A DNA stretch of 64,000 bases. Origin: Pseudomonadota bacterium. GTDB lineage: Bacteria > Pseudomonadota > Gammaproteobacteria > Burkholderiales > Burkholderiaceae_C. Positions within the stretch are counted from its first letter, which is position 1. Each line of letters begins with the position of its first letter. Where the stretch lies: NCBI GenBank assembly GCA_023387335.1, contig JAEWIF010000050.1, forward strand, positions 1-64,000, in the 5' to 3' direction. Positions 27,468 to 35,958 of this stretch are shown in pieces. Below the pieces are notes generated by a model. That model worked only from the letters and a program-made list of their open reading frames with translations. It was not told where the DNA came from and ran no database searches. Both the position numbers and the translations under genes were made by a program.

Positions 27468-28262
27468 TTATGAGGCTTGCAGGAGTTGGGCCAGGGCGCT
27501 GACCGCCACCACGGCCGGCTGCTTGCCCGCGATGCCGGCCACGCCGATCGGGCAGTGCACCGCGTCCAGTTCCGCGGCCGTGAAGCCGCGCTGCTCCAGC
27601 CGGTGGCGGAAGGTGGCCCACTTGGTCTTGCTGCCGATCAGGCCGATGAAGGGCAGGTCGGCGCGCTCGCGGCGCCGTTGCAGGCAGGCCGCCAGGATGT
27701 CCAGGTCCTCGGCGTGGCTGAAGCTCATGATCAGCACTTGGCTGCCCGGCGCGAGATCGGCCACCGCGCGCTGCACCGGGTCGGAGTACTCGCACTGCAC
27801 GTTGGCCGGCAGGTGCTCGGGGAAGATCTCGTCGCGGCTGTCGATCCAGGTCAGCGCGAACGGCAGGCCTTCCATCCGCGAGGCGATCGCGCGGCCGACG
27901 TGGCCGCCGCCGAACAGCGCGACGGGCGTGGCGGGTCCGGCCAGGCGGGCGCGCAGCGCGGGCAGGTCGGCCGGCGTGACGCGCTCGAATTCCAGGTGGA
28001 CCACGCCGCCGCAGCACTGGCCCAGGCTGGGCCCCAGCGCATAGCGCTGGCGGCGCGGGCCGGGCTCGCTGCTTCGCAGCAACTCGCGCGCACCGGCGAT
28101 CGCGTCGAACTCCAGCCTTCCGCCGCCGATGGTGCCGGCCTCCTCGCGGTCGAACACCAGCATCCACGCGCCGGGCTCGCGCGGGCCGGAACCCTCGACG
28201 GCCGTCACCGTGACGAGCACACCTTTTCCACATTCCGCGAGAACGGCGGACCACTCGTTCAT
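27468..28262 (-). CDS. xdhC: Xanthine dehydrogenase accessory protein XdhC
   Basis: The product has 264 residues. The N-terminal domain carries GVLVTVTAVEGSGPREPGAW and EAGTIGGGRLEF, and the CGG motif (GQCCGGVVHLE) is typical. The C-terminal Rossmann-like part has VALFGGGHVGRAIA and GLIGSKTKWATFRHRLE. XdhC binds and sulfurates molybdenum cofactor before insertion in XdhB. It is separated from xdhAB by 16 kb and instead precedes puuD, coupling cofactor supply to urate oxidation. The start MNEWSAVL fits the family; 11 extra codons are possible. Confidence 0.93.
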   Translation of the reverse strand: MNEWSAVLAECGKGVLVTVTAVEGSGPREPGAWMLVFDREEAGTIGGGRLEFDAIAGARELLRSSEPGPRRQRYALGPSLGQCCGGVVHLEFERVTPADLPALRARLAGPATPVALFGGGHVGRAIASRMEGLPFALTWIDSRDEIFPEHLPANVQCEYSDPVQRAVADLAPGSQVLIMSFSHAEDLDILAACLQRRRERADLPFIGLIGSKTKWATFRHRLEQRGFTAAELDAVHCPIGVAGIAGKQPAVVAVSALAQLLQAS

Positions 28263-28412
28263 TTCCGGCTGCCGCTCATCGGCGACGGATCGCAACAGTC
28301 ACTTCCACTCGCAAGCATGGTCATCCATTCGCGCGAACCGTCGTTGCGGATGGCGTGACGTACATCGTCCGCGGGAGGCGGGCAGGCGTCGCGAGCATGA
28401 CGAGGAGATGAC

Positions 28413-28934
28413 ATGAAGTTACGAGTTCCGATTCGCGTCGCCGGCTGGTCGGCGGTCACCGTGGCCGCCTTGCTGGCCGCCTGCAGTTCCGCGCCGCCAC
28501 CCGCGCCCCCGGAGGCCGTGGCACCGCCGGTGGTGGTGCCCGTCCAGCCGCCGCCACCTGTGGTCGTGGAGGAACCGGTGACCAATCCCCACGTCTCCCA
28601 GGCCGCCACGCCGCGCGCCTACCGCAAGGACGCCGCCGGCCACCTGTACGGGCTGCACGGCAACCGCATCTACAAGGGCCGCATGCCGCCGCTGCTGTAC
28701 GCGGTGGGCGTGCTGCAGGTCGACGTCGACAAGCACGGCCGGGTGCAGCAGGTCAGCTGGATGCGCGCGCCCAAGCACGCGCCCGAAGTGATGGCCGAGA
28801 TCGAGAAGATGGTGCGCGCCGCCGCGCCCTATCCCGCGCCCGCCCGCATGGGCCGCGTGACCTACACCGACACCTGGCTGTGGCACAAGAGCGGCCGCTT
28901 CCAGCTGGACACGCTGACCGAAGGCCAGGACTGA
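28413..28934 (+). CDS. Lipoprotein with TonB-C-like domain
   Basis: The product has 173 residues. The signal peptide ends in lipobox LLAAC (Cys24). A long Pro/Val/Ala linker follows (about 25-60), then a folded domain of about 110 residues (LYAVGVLQVDVDKHGRVQQV...) that resembles the beta-rich TonB C-terminal fold, which appears in periplasmic proteins of diverse function. It is divergent from xdhC and ends 4 bp from the convergent uraH. No link to purines is visible. Confidence 0.7.
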   Translation: MKLRVPIRVAGWSAVTVAALLAACSSAPPPAPPEAVAPPVVVPVQPPPPVVVEEPVTNPHVSQAATPRAYRKDAAGHLYGLHGNRIYKGRMPPLLYAVGVLQVDVDKHGRVQQVSWMRAPKHAPEVMAEIEKMVRAAAPYPAPARMGRVTYTDTWLWHKSGRFQLDTLTEGQD

Positions 28935-28938
28935 GCGA

Positions 28939-29292
28939 TCACGAACCACGATAGGTCGAATAGCTCCACGGGCTGCACAACAGCGGCACGTGGTAGTGCT
29001 CCTCGGGCCGGGCGACGCCGAAGTCCAGCGTCACCTGGTCCAGGAAAGGCGGCTCGGGCAGGTCCACGCCCCGGCTGCGGAAATACCCCGCCACATCGAA
29101 CTCCAGCCGGTAGCTGCCCTCGCGCAGCTCGCCGTCGCGGTACAGCGGCCCGTCCGGCACGCGGCCGTCGGCGTCGAGCTGGAAGCGGCGCACCAGCGTC
29201 GCCTGCCCGCCCTGCAGCGTGTACAGCGCCACCGACATGCCGGCGGCGGGCGATCCGTGCATCGTGTCCAGCACGTGGGTGCTCAGGCCCAT
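28939..29292 (-). CDS. uraH: 5-Hydroxyisourate hydrolase
   Basis: The product has 117 residues, the standard transthyretin-like length. It opens with LSTHVLDTMHGSPAAGM (catalytic His region) and ends in the diagnostic tetrapeptide YRGS. HYHVPLLCSPWSYSTYRGS carries the other active-site residues. It hydrolyses 5-hydroxyisourate, made by PuuD, to OHCU. The start is fixed by GAGGAG six bases before the ATG. The 14-bp palindromic operator at 29317-29330 lies 24 bp upstream, shared with the divergent GntR gene. Confidence 0.95.
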   Translation of the reverse strand: MGLSTHVLDTMHGSPAAGMSVALYTLQGGQATLVRRFQLDADGRVPDGPLYRDGELREGSYRLEFDVAGYFRSRGVDLPEPPFLDQVTLDFGVARPEEHYHVPLLCSPWSYSTYRGS

Positions 29293-29316
29293 GGGCGCTC
29301 CTCGTTTGGTCCACAG

Positions 29317-29330
29317 AAGTGTATACACTT
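29317..29330. promoter_or_regulatory. Operator for the GntR regulator between uraH and puuE operons
   Basis: AAGTGTATACACTT is a perfect 14-bp palindrome with the TGTATACA core typical of FadR/FCD-type GntR sites. It lies in the 65-bp gap between the divergent starts of uraH and the regulator. Binding would block both promoters. Confidence 0.7.
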
Positions 29331-29357
29331 TTGCGACGCACCACTATCATCGCCAAC

Positions 29358-30029
29358 GTGCAGCCGACCACCACCAGCGTCATCGTCCACGAGCTCACGC
29401 AGGCCATCGCCGGCCATCGCCTGCAGCCGGGCACCAAGCTGGCCGAGCAGAAGCTGGCCGACCACTTCGGCGTGTCGCGCACCCTCGTGCGCCAGGCGCT
29501 GCACCAGCTGGCGCAGAACCGCCTGGTGACGCTGGAGCCCGCGCGCGGCGCCTTCGTGGCGGCGCCCACGGTGGACGAGGCGCGCCAGGTGTTCGCCGTG
29601 CGCCGCATGCTGGAAGCCGGCATGGCGCGCGCCTTCGCCCGCGAGGCCACGCCGGCCCGCATCCGCGCGCTGCGCGAGCACGTCGCGGCGGAGAAGGCCG
29701 CGGTCGACGCGCACGACGCGGCCGGCGGCGTGGAACTGCTGGGCGACTTCCACGTGCGCATGGCCGAGCTGATGGACAACGAGGTGCTGGCGCAGATCCT
29801 GCGTGACCTGATCTCGCGCAGCTCGCTCGTCACGCTCATGTACCAGCGCGCCGGCGCCGCCCACCATTCGCAGCAGGAGCACGTGGAGATCGTGCGGGCG
29901 CTGGCCGCGCGCGACGCCGACAAGGCCGTGAAGCTGATGGAGGACCACCTGCAGAACGTCGAGGCCAGCCTGGCCTTCGACCGGCCGCCGCCCACCCACG
30001 ACATCGCCCAGGCCCTGGCCGCGGCCTGA
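29358..30029 (+). CDS. GntR-family (FCD) regulator of the purine/allantoin genes
   Basis: The product has 223 residues from GTG. The winged helix domain is clear (VHELTQAIAGHRLQPGTKLA, then LADHFGVSRTLVRQALHQLA), and an FCD-type all-helical effector domain follows with metal-binding His candidates (FHVRMAELMD, AHHSQQEH). An earlier in-frame GTG falls inside the palindromic operator, so the later GTG was chosen; its ribosome site is poor. It heads the operon with puuE, uraD-allC and the M20 gene and is divergent from uraH. Allantoin or a related ureide is the likely effector, by context. Confidence 0.87.
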   Translation: MQPTTTSVIVHELTQAIAGHRLQPGTKLAEQKLADHFGVSRTLVRQALHQLAQNRLVTLEPARGAFVAAPTVDEARQVFAVRRMLEAGMARAFAREATPARIRALREHVAAEKAAVDAHDAAGGVELLGDFHVRMAELMDNEVLAQILRDLISRSSLVTLMYQRAGAAHHSQQEHVEIVRALAARDADKAVKLMEDHLQNVEASLAFDRPPPTHDIAQALAAA

Positions 30030-30049
30030 GCGACCCAAGGACCGCCACC

Positions 30050-31039
30050 GTGCCCGCCATCTACGACAGCACCCCGCAGAACTACCCGCGCGACCTGGCC
30101 GGCTACGGCCGCGACACGCCGCATCCGCAGTGGCCGGGCAAGGCCCGCATCGCCGTGCAGTTCGTCCTGAACTACGAGGAAGGCGGCGAGAACTCGGTGC
30201 TGCACGGCGACGCGGGCTCCGAGCAGTTCCTCTCCGAGATGTTCAACCCGGCGAGCTATCCGGCGCGCCACCTGAGCATGGAAGGCATCTACGAGTACGG
30301 CTCGCGCGCGGGCGTGTGGCGCATCCTGCGCGAGTTCGAGCGACGCCGCCTGCCGCTCACGGTGTTCGGCATCGGCATGGCGCTGCAGCGCCACCCCGAC
30401 GTCGCGAAAGCCTTCGTCGAGCTCGGCCACGAGATCGCCAGCCACGGCTGGCGCTGGATCCACTACCAGGACGTGGACAAGGGCACCGAGCGCGAGCACA
30501 TGCGCCTGGCCATCCGCGCGCTGGAGCAGCTGACCGGCGAGCGCCACGGCTCGCCCGGCGCCGTGCACGGCGCGGGCTGGTACACCGGCCGCGACAGCCC
30601 CAACACGCGCAAGCTGGTGGTGGACGATGGCGGCTTCGAGTACGACAGCGACTACTACGGCGACGACCTGCCCTTCTGGATGAAGGTTCGCCGCTCCGAC
30701 AACATCGTGGTGCCGCACCTCGTCGTGCCCTACACGCTGGACTGCAACGACATGCGGTTCTCGCTGCCGCAGGGCTATTCGCAGGCCGAGGACTTCTTCA
30801 CCTACCTGCGCGACACCTTCGACGCGCTCTACGCCGAAGGCGATCCCGAAGGCCTGGACCGGCCCAAGATGATGAGCGTGGGCATGCACTGCCGCCTGCT
30901 CGGGCGGCCGGGACGCATCGTCGCGCTGCAGAAATTCCTGGACCACGTGGAGCGCCACGACCACGTGTGGGTGTGCCGCCGCATCGACCTGGCGCGCCAC
31001 TGGAAACTGATCCACCCCTACCCGGCGGGAAGAACATGA
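30050..31039 (+). CDS. puuE: Allantoinase PuuE (polysaccharide-deacetylase fold)
   Basis: The product has 329 residues and starts with GTG. MPAIYDSTPQNYPRDLAGYG and QFVLNYEEGGENSVLHGD are strong PuuE signatures; GHEIASHGWRWIHYQ carries the His pair of the NodB-like metal site. It hydrolyses allantoin to allantoate and is unrelated to the classical metal amidohydrolase allantoinase. The gene is 20 bp after the GntR stop and overlaps the next gene by 4 bp. Confidence 0.93.
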   Translation: MPAIYDSTPQNYPRDLAGYGRDTPHPQWPGKARIAVQFVLNYEEGGENSVLHGDAGSEQFLSEMFNPASYPARHLSMEGIYEYGSRAGVWRILREFERRRLPLTVFGIGMALQRHPDVAKAFVELGHEIASHGWRWIHYQDVDKGTEREHMRLAIRALEQLTGERHGSPGAVHGAGWYTGRDSPNTRKLVVDDGGFEYDSDYYGDDLPFWMKVRRSDNIVVPHLVVPYTLDCNDMRFSLPQGYSQAEDFFTYLRDTFDALYAEGDPEGLDRPKMMSVGMHCRLLGRPGRIVALQKFLDHVERHDHVWVCRRIDLARHWKLIHPYPAGRT

Positions 31040-32820
31040 CCCTCACCCTCGACCAATTGAACGCGCCGGACGCGCGGGCCTCGGCGGCCCTGCTCGACGG
31101 CGTCTACGAGAATTCGCCCTGGATCGCCATCGAGGCGCTGGCCCACCGGCCGTTCCGCTCGCTCGCGCACCTCAAGCACGCGCTGGCCACCGCGGTGGAG
31201 GACGCCGGCGTGGACCGCCAGCTGGACCTGCTGCGGGCCCACCCCGAGCTGGCTGGCAAGGCGATGGTGAGCAACTCCCTCACCATCGAATCGACGAACG
31301 AACAGGGCAAGGCCGGCCTCACCGACTGCACGCCCGCGGAGTTCGAGAAGATCCAGCGCCTGAACGCCGAGTACAACGCGAAGTTCGGCTTCCCGTTCAT
31401 CCTGGCCGTGCGCGGCCCGCGCGGCACCGGGCTCACGCGCGCGGAGATCATCGACACCTTCGAGCGCCGCGTGGGCAACCCGGTGGACTTCGAGCGCGAG
31501 GAAGCGTTGCGCAACGTGCACCGCATCGCCGAGATCCGCCTCAACGACAAGTTCGGCGTCACGCCCACGCAGGGCGAGCAGGTCTGGGACCAGCTGGAGC
31601 GGCTGTCGCAGTTCAGCGATCCGGGCTTCAAGGAAAAGGGCCAGCTCACCGTCACCTACCTCACCGACGCGCACCGCTCGGCATCCGCGCGCATCGAGCA
31701 GGACATGAAGGAGGCCGGCTTCGATGAAGTGACGGTCGATGCGGTCGGCAACGTGGTCGGCGTCTATCACGGGGTTCTGCGGCAATCGAATCGGCTGCTG
31801 ACCGGCTCGCACTTCGACACCGTGCGCAACGGCGGCAAGTACGACGGCCGGCTGGGCATCTACGTGCCGATGGCCTGCGTACGCTCGCTGGCGAACGCCA
31901 AGCGCCGGCTGCCGTTCGGGCTGGAAGTGATCGCCTTCTCCGAAGAGGAAGGCCAGCGCTACAAGGCCACCTTCCTGGGCTCGGGCGCGCTGATCGGCGC
32001 GTTCGACCCCGCCTGGCTGGACCAGAAGGACGCCGACGGCGTCACCATGCGCGAGGCCATGCGCAAGGCCGGCCTGCCGGGGACGGTGGAAGCCATCGCG
32101 GCGCTGCGCCGCGATCCGTCGCGCTACCTCGGTTTCGTGGAAGTCCACATCGAGCAGGGCCCGGTGCTCAACGAATCGCACCTGCCGCTGGGCGTGGTCA
32201 CGTCGATCAACGGCGGCGTGCGCTACCTCTGCGAGGTGATCGGCATGGCCAGCCACGCCGGCACCACGCCGATGAACCGGCGCCGCGACGCCGCGGTGGC
32301 GGTGGCGGAGCTGGCCCTCTTCATCGAGCAGCGCGCCGCGCGCGACGGCGACTCCGTGGGCACCATCGGCATCCTCAACGTGCCGGGCGGCTCCACCAAC
32401 GTGGTGCCGGGCCGCTGCCAGTTCACGCTGGACCTGCGCGCGCCCAACGACCCGCAGCGCGATGCCATGGTCGACGACGTGCTCGCTCAGCTGAAGGCGA
32501 TCTGCGAGCGCCGCGGCCTGCGCTTCACCTGCGAGCCCACCATGCGAGCCGCCGCCGCGCCCAGCCATCCGCAATGGCAGGCGCGCTGGGAACGCGCGGT
32601 CGAGTCGCTCGGCGTGCCGCTGTTCCCCATGCCCAGCGGCGCGGGGCACGACGCGATGAAGCTGCACGAGGTGATGCCGCAGGCCATGCTGTTCGTGCGC
32701 GGCCAGAACTCGGGCATCAGCCACAACCCGCTGGAGAGCACCACGGCCGACGACATCGAGCTGTCGGTGCAGGCGTTCGCCCACCTGCTCGAGCAGCTCG
32801 CCTCGGAGTCCGCGGCATGA
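31036..32820 (+). CDS. uraD-allC: Bifunctional OHCU decarboxylase / allantoate amidohydrolase
   Basis: The product has 594 residues. Residues 1-165 are UraD: RAHPELAGK holds the catalytic His, and TIESTNEQGKAGL the conserved Ser/Glu-Gln. Residues about 180-590 are an M20 allantoate amidohydrolase with all expected zinc ligands: TGSHFDTV (His), GKYDGRLG (bridging Asp), FSEEEGQRY (Glu), VHIEQGP (His) and the final His in SGISHNPLES. One chain thus performs the step before and the step after PuuE: OHCU to S-allantoin, and allantoate to ureidoglycine with release of ammonia and CO2. The start overlaps puuE by 4 bp. Confidence 0.93.
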   Translation: MTLTLDQLNAPDARASAALLDGVYENSPWIAIEALAHRPFRSLAHLKHALATAVEDAGVDRQLDLLRAHPELAGKAMVSNSLTIESTNEQGKAGLTDCTPAEFEKIQRLNAEYNAKFGFPFILAVRGPRGTGLTRAEIIDTFERRVGNPVDFEREEALRNVHRIAEIRLNDKFGVTPTQGEQVWDQLERLSQFSDPGFKEKGQLTVTYLTDAHRSASARIEQDMKEAGFDEVTVDAVGNVVGVYHGVLRQSNRLLTGSHFDTVRNGGKYDGRLGIYVPMACVRSLANAKRRLPFGLEVIAFSEEEGQRYKATFLGSGALIGAFDPAWLDQKDADGVTMREAMRKAGLPGTVEAIAALRRDPSRYLGFVEVHIEQGPVLNESHLPLGVVTSINGGVRYLCEVIGMASHAGTTPMNRRRDAAVAVAELALFIEQRAARDGDSVGTIGILNVPGGSTNVVPGRCQFTLDLRAPNDPQRDAMVDDVLAQLKAICERRGLRFTCEPTMRAAAAPSHPQWQARWERAVESLGVPLFPMPSGAGHDAMKLHEVMPQAMLFVRGQNSGISHNPLESTTADDIELSVQAFAHLLEQLASESAA

Positions 32821-34070
32821 GCGCGCAGCACCAGCAACTCGACGCCTGGATCGACGCCCATTTCGACGAGCAGGTGAAGTTCCTGCAGGAACTGCTGCGC
32901 GTGCCCACCGACACGCCGCCCGGCAACAACGCGCCGCATGCCGATCGCACCGCGCAGCTGCTGCAGGCCTTCGGCTTCGAAGCCGAGAAGCATCCCGTGC
33001 CGGCCGCCGAAGTGCAGGCCGCGGGGCTGCAGTCGATCACCAACCTGGTGGTGCGGCGCCGCTACGGCGAAGGCCGCGTGGTCGCGCTCAACGCGCACGG
33101 CGACGTGGTGCCGCCCGGCGACGGCTGGAAGCATCCGCCCTACGGCGCGGAGATCGACGACGGGTTCCTGTACGGCCGCGCGGCCGCGGTCAGCAAGAGC
33201 GACTTCGCCAGCTTCACCTTCGCCGTGCGCGCGCTGGAATCGCTGGGCGCGCCGCTCGCGGGCGGCGTGGAGCTGCACTTCACCTATGACGAGGAGTTCG
33301 GCGGCGAAGTCGGCCCCGGCTGGCTGCTGAAGAACGGCATCACGAAGCCCGACCTGCTGATCGCCGCCGGCTTCAGCTACGAGGTGGTGGTGGCGCACAA
33401 CGGCTGCCTGCAGATGGAAGTGACGGTGCACGGCGACATGAGCCACGCCGCCATCCCCGACAGCGGCACCGACGCGCTGCAGGGCGCGACCCACATCCTG
33501 AACGCGCTCTACCGCCTGAACGAGCGGTACAAGGAGGTGAGCTCGAAGGTCGAGGGCATCACCCATCCTTACCTGAACGTGGGCTGGATCTCGGGTGGCA
33601 CCAACACCAACGTCGTCCCCGGCAAGGTGGTGTTCAAGCTCGATCGCCGCATGATTCCCGAGGAAGATCCGGCGCAGGTCGAGGCGGCGATCCGCAAGAC
33701 CATCGAAGAGGCGGCCGCCGGCTTCAAGCCGCCCCGCGGCGGCAGCGCCATCCGCGTGGAGGTCAGGCGCCTCCTGCTGGCGCGCTCGATGGTGCCGCTG
33801 CCGGGCAACCAGCCGCTGGTCGATTCCTTGCAGCGGCACGGGCAGGAGGTGTTCGGCGAACCCATCCCCGCGGTCGGCACGCCGCTCTACACCGACGTGC
33901 GCCTGTACACCGAAGCCGGCATCCCCGGCGTGATCTACGGCGCCGGGCCGCGCACCGTGCTGGAGTCGAACGCCAAGCGCGCGGACGAACGGCTCGACCT
34001 GCAGGACCTGCGCCGCGCCACCAAGGTCGTCGCGCGCACGCTGCTGGACCTGCTCAGCGGGAAGAAGTAG
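32817..34070 (+). CDS. M20-fold protein (ArgE/DapE-like) with altered metal site
   Basis: The product has 417 residues with the M20 architecture: HGDVVPPGDGW (His94, Asp96), catalytic pair DEEFGG (Glu159-Glu160) and dimerisation domain with SHAAIPDSGTD (His210). Three expected zinc ligands are missing. The bridging Asp in the usual GRGxxDMKG is Val125 (GRAAAVSKSD), the Glu of GEPT is absent before VVVAHNG, and the last His is Asn385 (LESNAKRADERL). The EE pair and fold remain. It is translationally coupled to uraD-allC, so a role with ureides is likely, perhaps with a different or single metal, or as a partner protein. The substrate is unknown. Confidence 0.85.
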   Translation: MSAQHQQLDAWIDAHFDEQVKFLQELLRVPTDTPPGNNAPHADRTAQLLQAFGFEAEKHPVPAAEVQAAGLQSITNLVVRRRYGEGRVVALNAHGDVVPPGDGWKHPPYGAEIDDGFLYGRAAAVSKSDFASFTFAVRALESLGAPLAGGVELHFTYDEEFGGEVGPGWLLKNGITKPDLLIAAGFSYEVVVAHNGCLQMEVTVHGDMSHAAIPDSGTDALQGATHILNALYRLNERYKEVSSKVEGITHPYLNVGWISGGTNTNVVPGKVVFKLDRRMIPEEDPAQVEAAIRKTIEEAAAGFKPPRGGSAIRVEVRRLLLARSMVPLPGNQPLVDSLQRHGQEVFGEPIPAVGTPLYTDVRLYTEAGIPGVIYGAGPRTVLESNAKRADERLDLQDLRRATKVVARTLLDLLSGKK

Positions 34071-34497
34071 GCGCCGGCCGGCGCGCGCCGCTGTCGCGCA
34101 CCACCTCGCCGTCCTCCTTGGTGAAGGGCGGCAGCGGCGGCACCGGCAGCAGCTCCAGCACGGCTTCGGAGGAAGGCCGGCACAGCTTGGTGCCCAGGGG
34201 CGTGCGGACGATGGGACGGTTCATCAGGATCGGGTGCTGCCCGATGAAATCCAGCAGCTGCTCGTCGGTCCACTTCGGGTCCGCCAGGCCCAGCTCGGCA
34301 TAAGGCGTGCCCTTCTCGCGCAGGATGTCGCGCACCGAGAGGCCCATCTCGCCCAGCAGCTGACGCAGCTCCTCTTTCGAAGGCGGCGTCTTCAGGTACT
34401 CGACGACGTGCGGCTCGATGCCGGCGTGGCGGATCAGCGCCAGGGTGTTGCGGCTGGTGCCGCAATGGGGGTTGTGGAAGATGGTGACGTTGGACAT
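34054..34497 (-). CDS. arsC: Arsenate reductase, glutaredoxin-linked ArsC type
   Basis: The product has 147 residues. The N-terminal HNPHCGTSRNTL carries the catalytic Cys12, and GQHPILMNRPIV the conserved Arg region of ArsC. It reduces arsenate to arsenite with glutathione/glutaredoxin. The C-terminal 30 residues (KEDGEVVRDSGARRPAPTSSR) extend past the usual end, partly because the gene overlaps the convergent M20 gene by 17 bp. No other ars genes are near. Confidence 0.9.
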   Translation of the reverse strand: MSNVTIFHNPHCGTSRNTLALIRHAGIEPHVVEYLKTPPSKEELRQLLGEMGLSVRDILREKGTPYAELGLADPKWTDEQLLDFIGQHPILMNRPIVRTPLGTKLCRPSSEAVLELLPVPPLPPFTKEDGEVVRDSGARRPAPTSSR

Positions 34498-34674
34498 GGC
34501 TTCCTCGTGATCTGGGCCGGTTAACGGGAATTATCGCGAAGCTCGCGACCCGCCATCGATGGCGCCACGAAACCCGCCAATCAAGCCGACAAATTCAACC
34601 AATCTCGCAAACTTATTGTTCTACAACAATAGGTTAGCTAAACTTCAACCTGATTTGAATATCCGCCAAATGCC
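34498..34674. promoter_or_regulatory. A/T-rich promoter region of the fic gene with inverted repeat
   Basis: This stretch is distinctly A/T-richer than the rest of the window. It holds TATTGTT-CTAC-AACAATA (34614-34631). A possible sigma-70 promoter overlaps it: TTGTTC at 34616-34621, a 17-bp spacer, then TAAACT at 34639-34644. The repeat would sit on the -35 box, as an operator does. Confidence 0.45.
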
Positions 34675-35889
34675 ATGACATCATCACCCTTGGCGGTGTA
34701 CTCGCAGCCCCATCAGTTCGAGCCACTGCTGCCCCAGCTGCAGCTGGGCGACCTGATCGAGGGCACGCGCGGGGTGGTCGAGAAGGCGCTCCGGTTGCAG
34801 AACGCCGTCGCGCCGAGCACCCGCCGCGCGCTCAGGGAGCTGGTGCGCGGGATGAACTCGTACTACTCCAACCGCATCGAGGGGCAGGGAACGCACCCCC
34901 AGAACATCGAGCGCGCGCTGGGCGCGGACTTCTCCGCGACCCCCAGCGTGGCGCAGCGGCAGCGCATCGCTCTGGCGCACATCGAAGCGGAAAAGGAACT
35001 CGAATCGACGCTGCCCGAAACCGGCACCGAAAGCTTCGCGCTGCAGTCGTCGTTCCTGATGCGGGCGCACGCGGCGCTGTATCGCCGGCTGCAGGCCGCG
35101 GATCGAACGACCCGGGATGGCCGGGTGATCGAGCCGGGCAGCCTGCGTTCCGAGGACGTCAGCGTGGGGCGGCACCAGCCTCCGACGGCGGCTTCGGTTC
35201 CGGCGTTCCTGGCCAGGATGGACGAGGTCTACCCGCGCATCAAGGGCCTCGACAGCGTGCTGTACCACGTCGCCGCCGCGCATCACCGCGCCGCCTGGGT
35301 GCACCCGTTCGGCGACGGGAACGGCCGCGCGTGCCGGTTGCAGACGCACTGCGCGATGCTGCCGCTGACCGCCGGGCTCTGGTCCGTCAACCGCGGACTG
35401 GCCCGGGGGCGCGAGAAGTACTACGAGCTGCTGGACAGTGCCGACGCGCCACGCCAGGGCGACCTGGATGGCAGGGGCAACCTCTCCGAGAAGGCGCTGC
35501 GCCAGTGGTGCGAGTACTTCGTCCAGCTCGCGGACGACCAGGCCTCCTTCATGAGCGAGCTGCTCGACCTCGAGAGGCTCAAGGACGGCATCGCCACGCT
35601 GATGCTGGTGCGATCGGAGAGCTCGCGATACGGGAACTACAACCGGCAGGCCACGTTGGCCCTTCACCACGTGCTGCTCGCCGGCCCCACGGCGCGCGGG
35701 GAGTTCATGACGATGACGGGGCTGTCTGAACGCACGGCCAGCAGGGTGCTGGCGCAGCTGCTGAAGGACCGCCTGCTGGTGAGCGACGGACCCAAGAGCC
35801 CGGTCGCCTTCAGCTTCCCGCTGGACGCGCTGAACATCCTGCTGCCCAACCTGTACCCGGAAGCGGCAGCCATCAACAACGAAACCTGA
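34675..35889 (+). CDS. Fic domain protein (AMP-transferase type, class II)
   Basis: The product has 404 residues. The Fic motif HPFGDGNGRACR (210-221) is complete, with catalytic His210. An N-terminal inhibitory motif of the form S-x-x-x-E-G is present (SNRIEG, 65-70), which classes it as a self-inhibited Fic with the inhibitory helix in the same chain. The C-terminus has a winged-helix-like part (MTMTGLSERTASRVLAQLLK). Such proteins transfer AMP to a target protein hydroxyl; some act as toxins. No antitoxin gene is adjacent. The A/T-rich upstream region hints at horizontal gain. Confidence 0.88.
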   Translation: MTSSPLAVYSQPHQFEPLLPQLQLGDLIEGTRGVVEKALRLQNAVAPSTRRALRELVRGMNSYYSNRIEGQGTHPQNIERALGADFSATPSVAQRQRIALAHIEAEKELESTLPETGTESFALQSSFLMRAHAALYRRLQAADRTTRDGRVIEPGSLRSEDVSVGRHQPPTAASVPAFLARMDEVYPRIKGLDSVLYHVAAAHHRAAWVHPFGDGNGRACRLQTHCAMLPLTAGLWSVNRGLARGREKYYELLDSADAPRQGDLDGRGNLSEKALRQWCEYFVQLADDQASFMSELLDLERLKDGIATLMLVRSESSRYGNYNRQATLALHHVLLAGPTARGEFMTMTGLSERTASRVLAQLLKDRLLVSDGPKSPVAFSFPLDALNILLPNLYPEAAAINNET

Positions 35890-35912
35890 TGCCCGGTTCC
35901 GCGCGCCCATGA

Positions 35913-35939
35913 AAAAGGCCGGGCAGGACCCGGCCTTTT
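35913..35939. terminator. Hairpin terminator between fic and glsB-like gene
   Basis: AAAAGGCCGGG (35913-35923), loop CAGGA, CCCGGCCTTTT (35929-35939). An 11-bp stem with A and T tails on both strands lies between convergent genes. Confidence 0.88.
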
Positions 35940-35958
35940 CCAAACTGTTCAGCAGCTC

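Noticed and set aside
29319..29357. Upstream GTG start for the GntR regulator
   Set aside because: It lies inside the perfect palindromic operator and adds residues not typical of the family.
34675..35889. Toxin-antitoxin module at the fic gene
   Set aside because: No small antitoxin gene precedes or follows, and the inhibitory motif is within the Fic protein.
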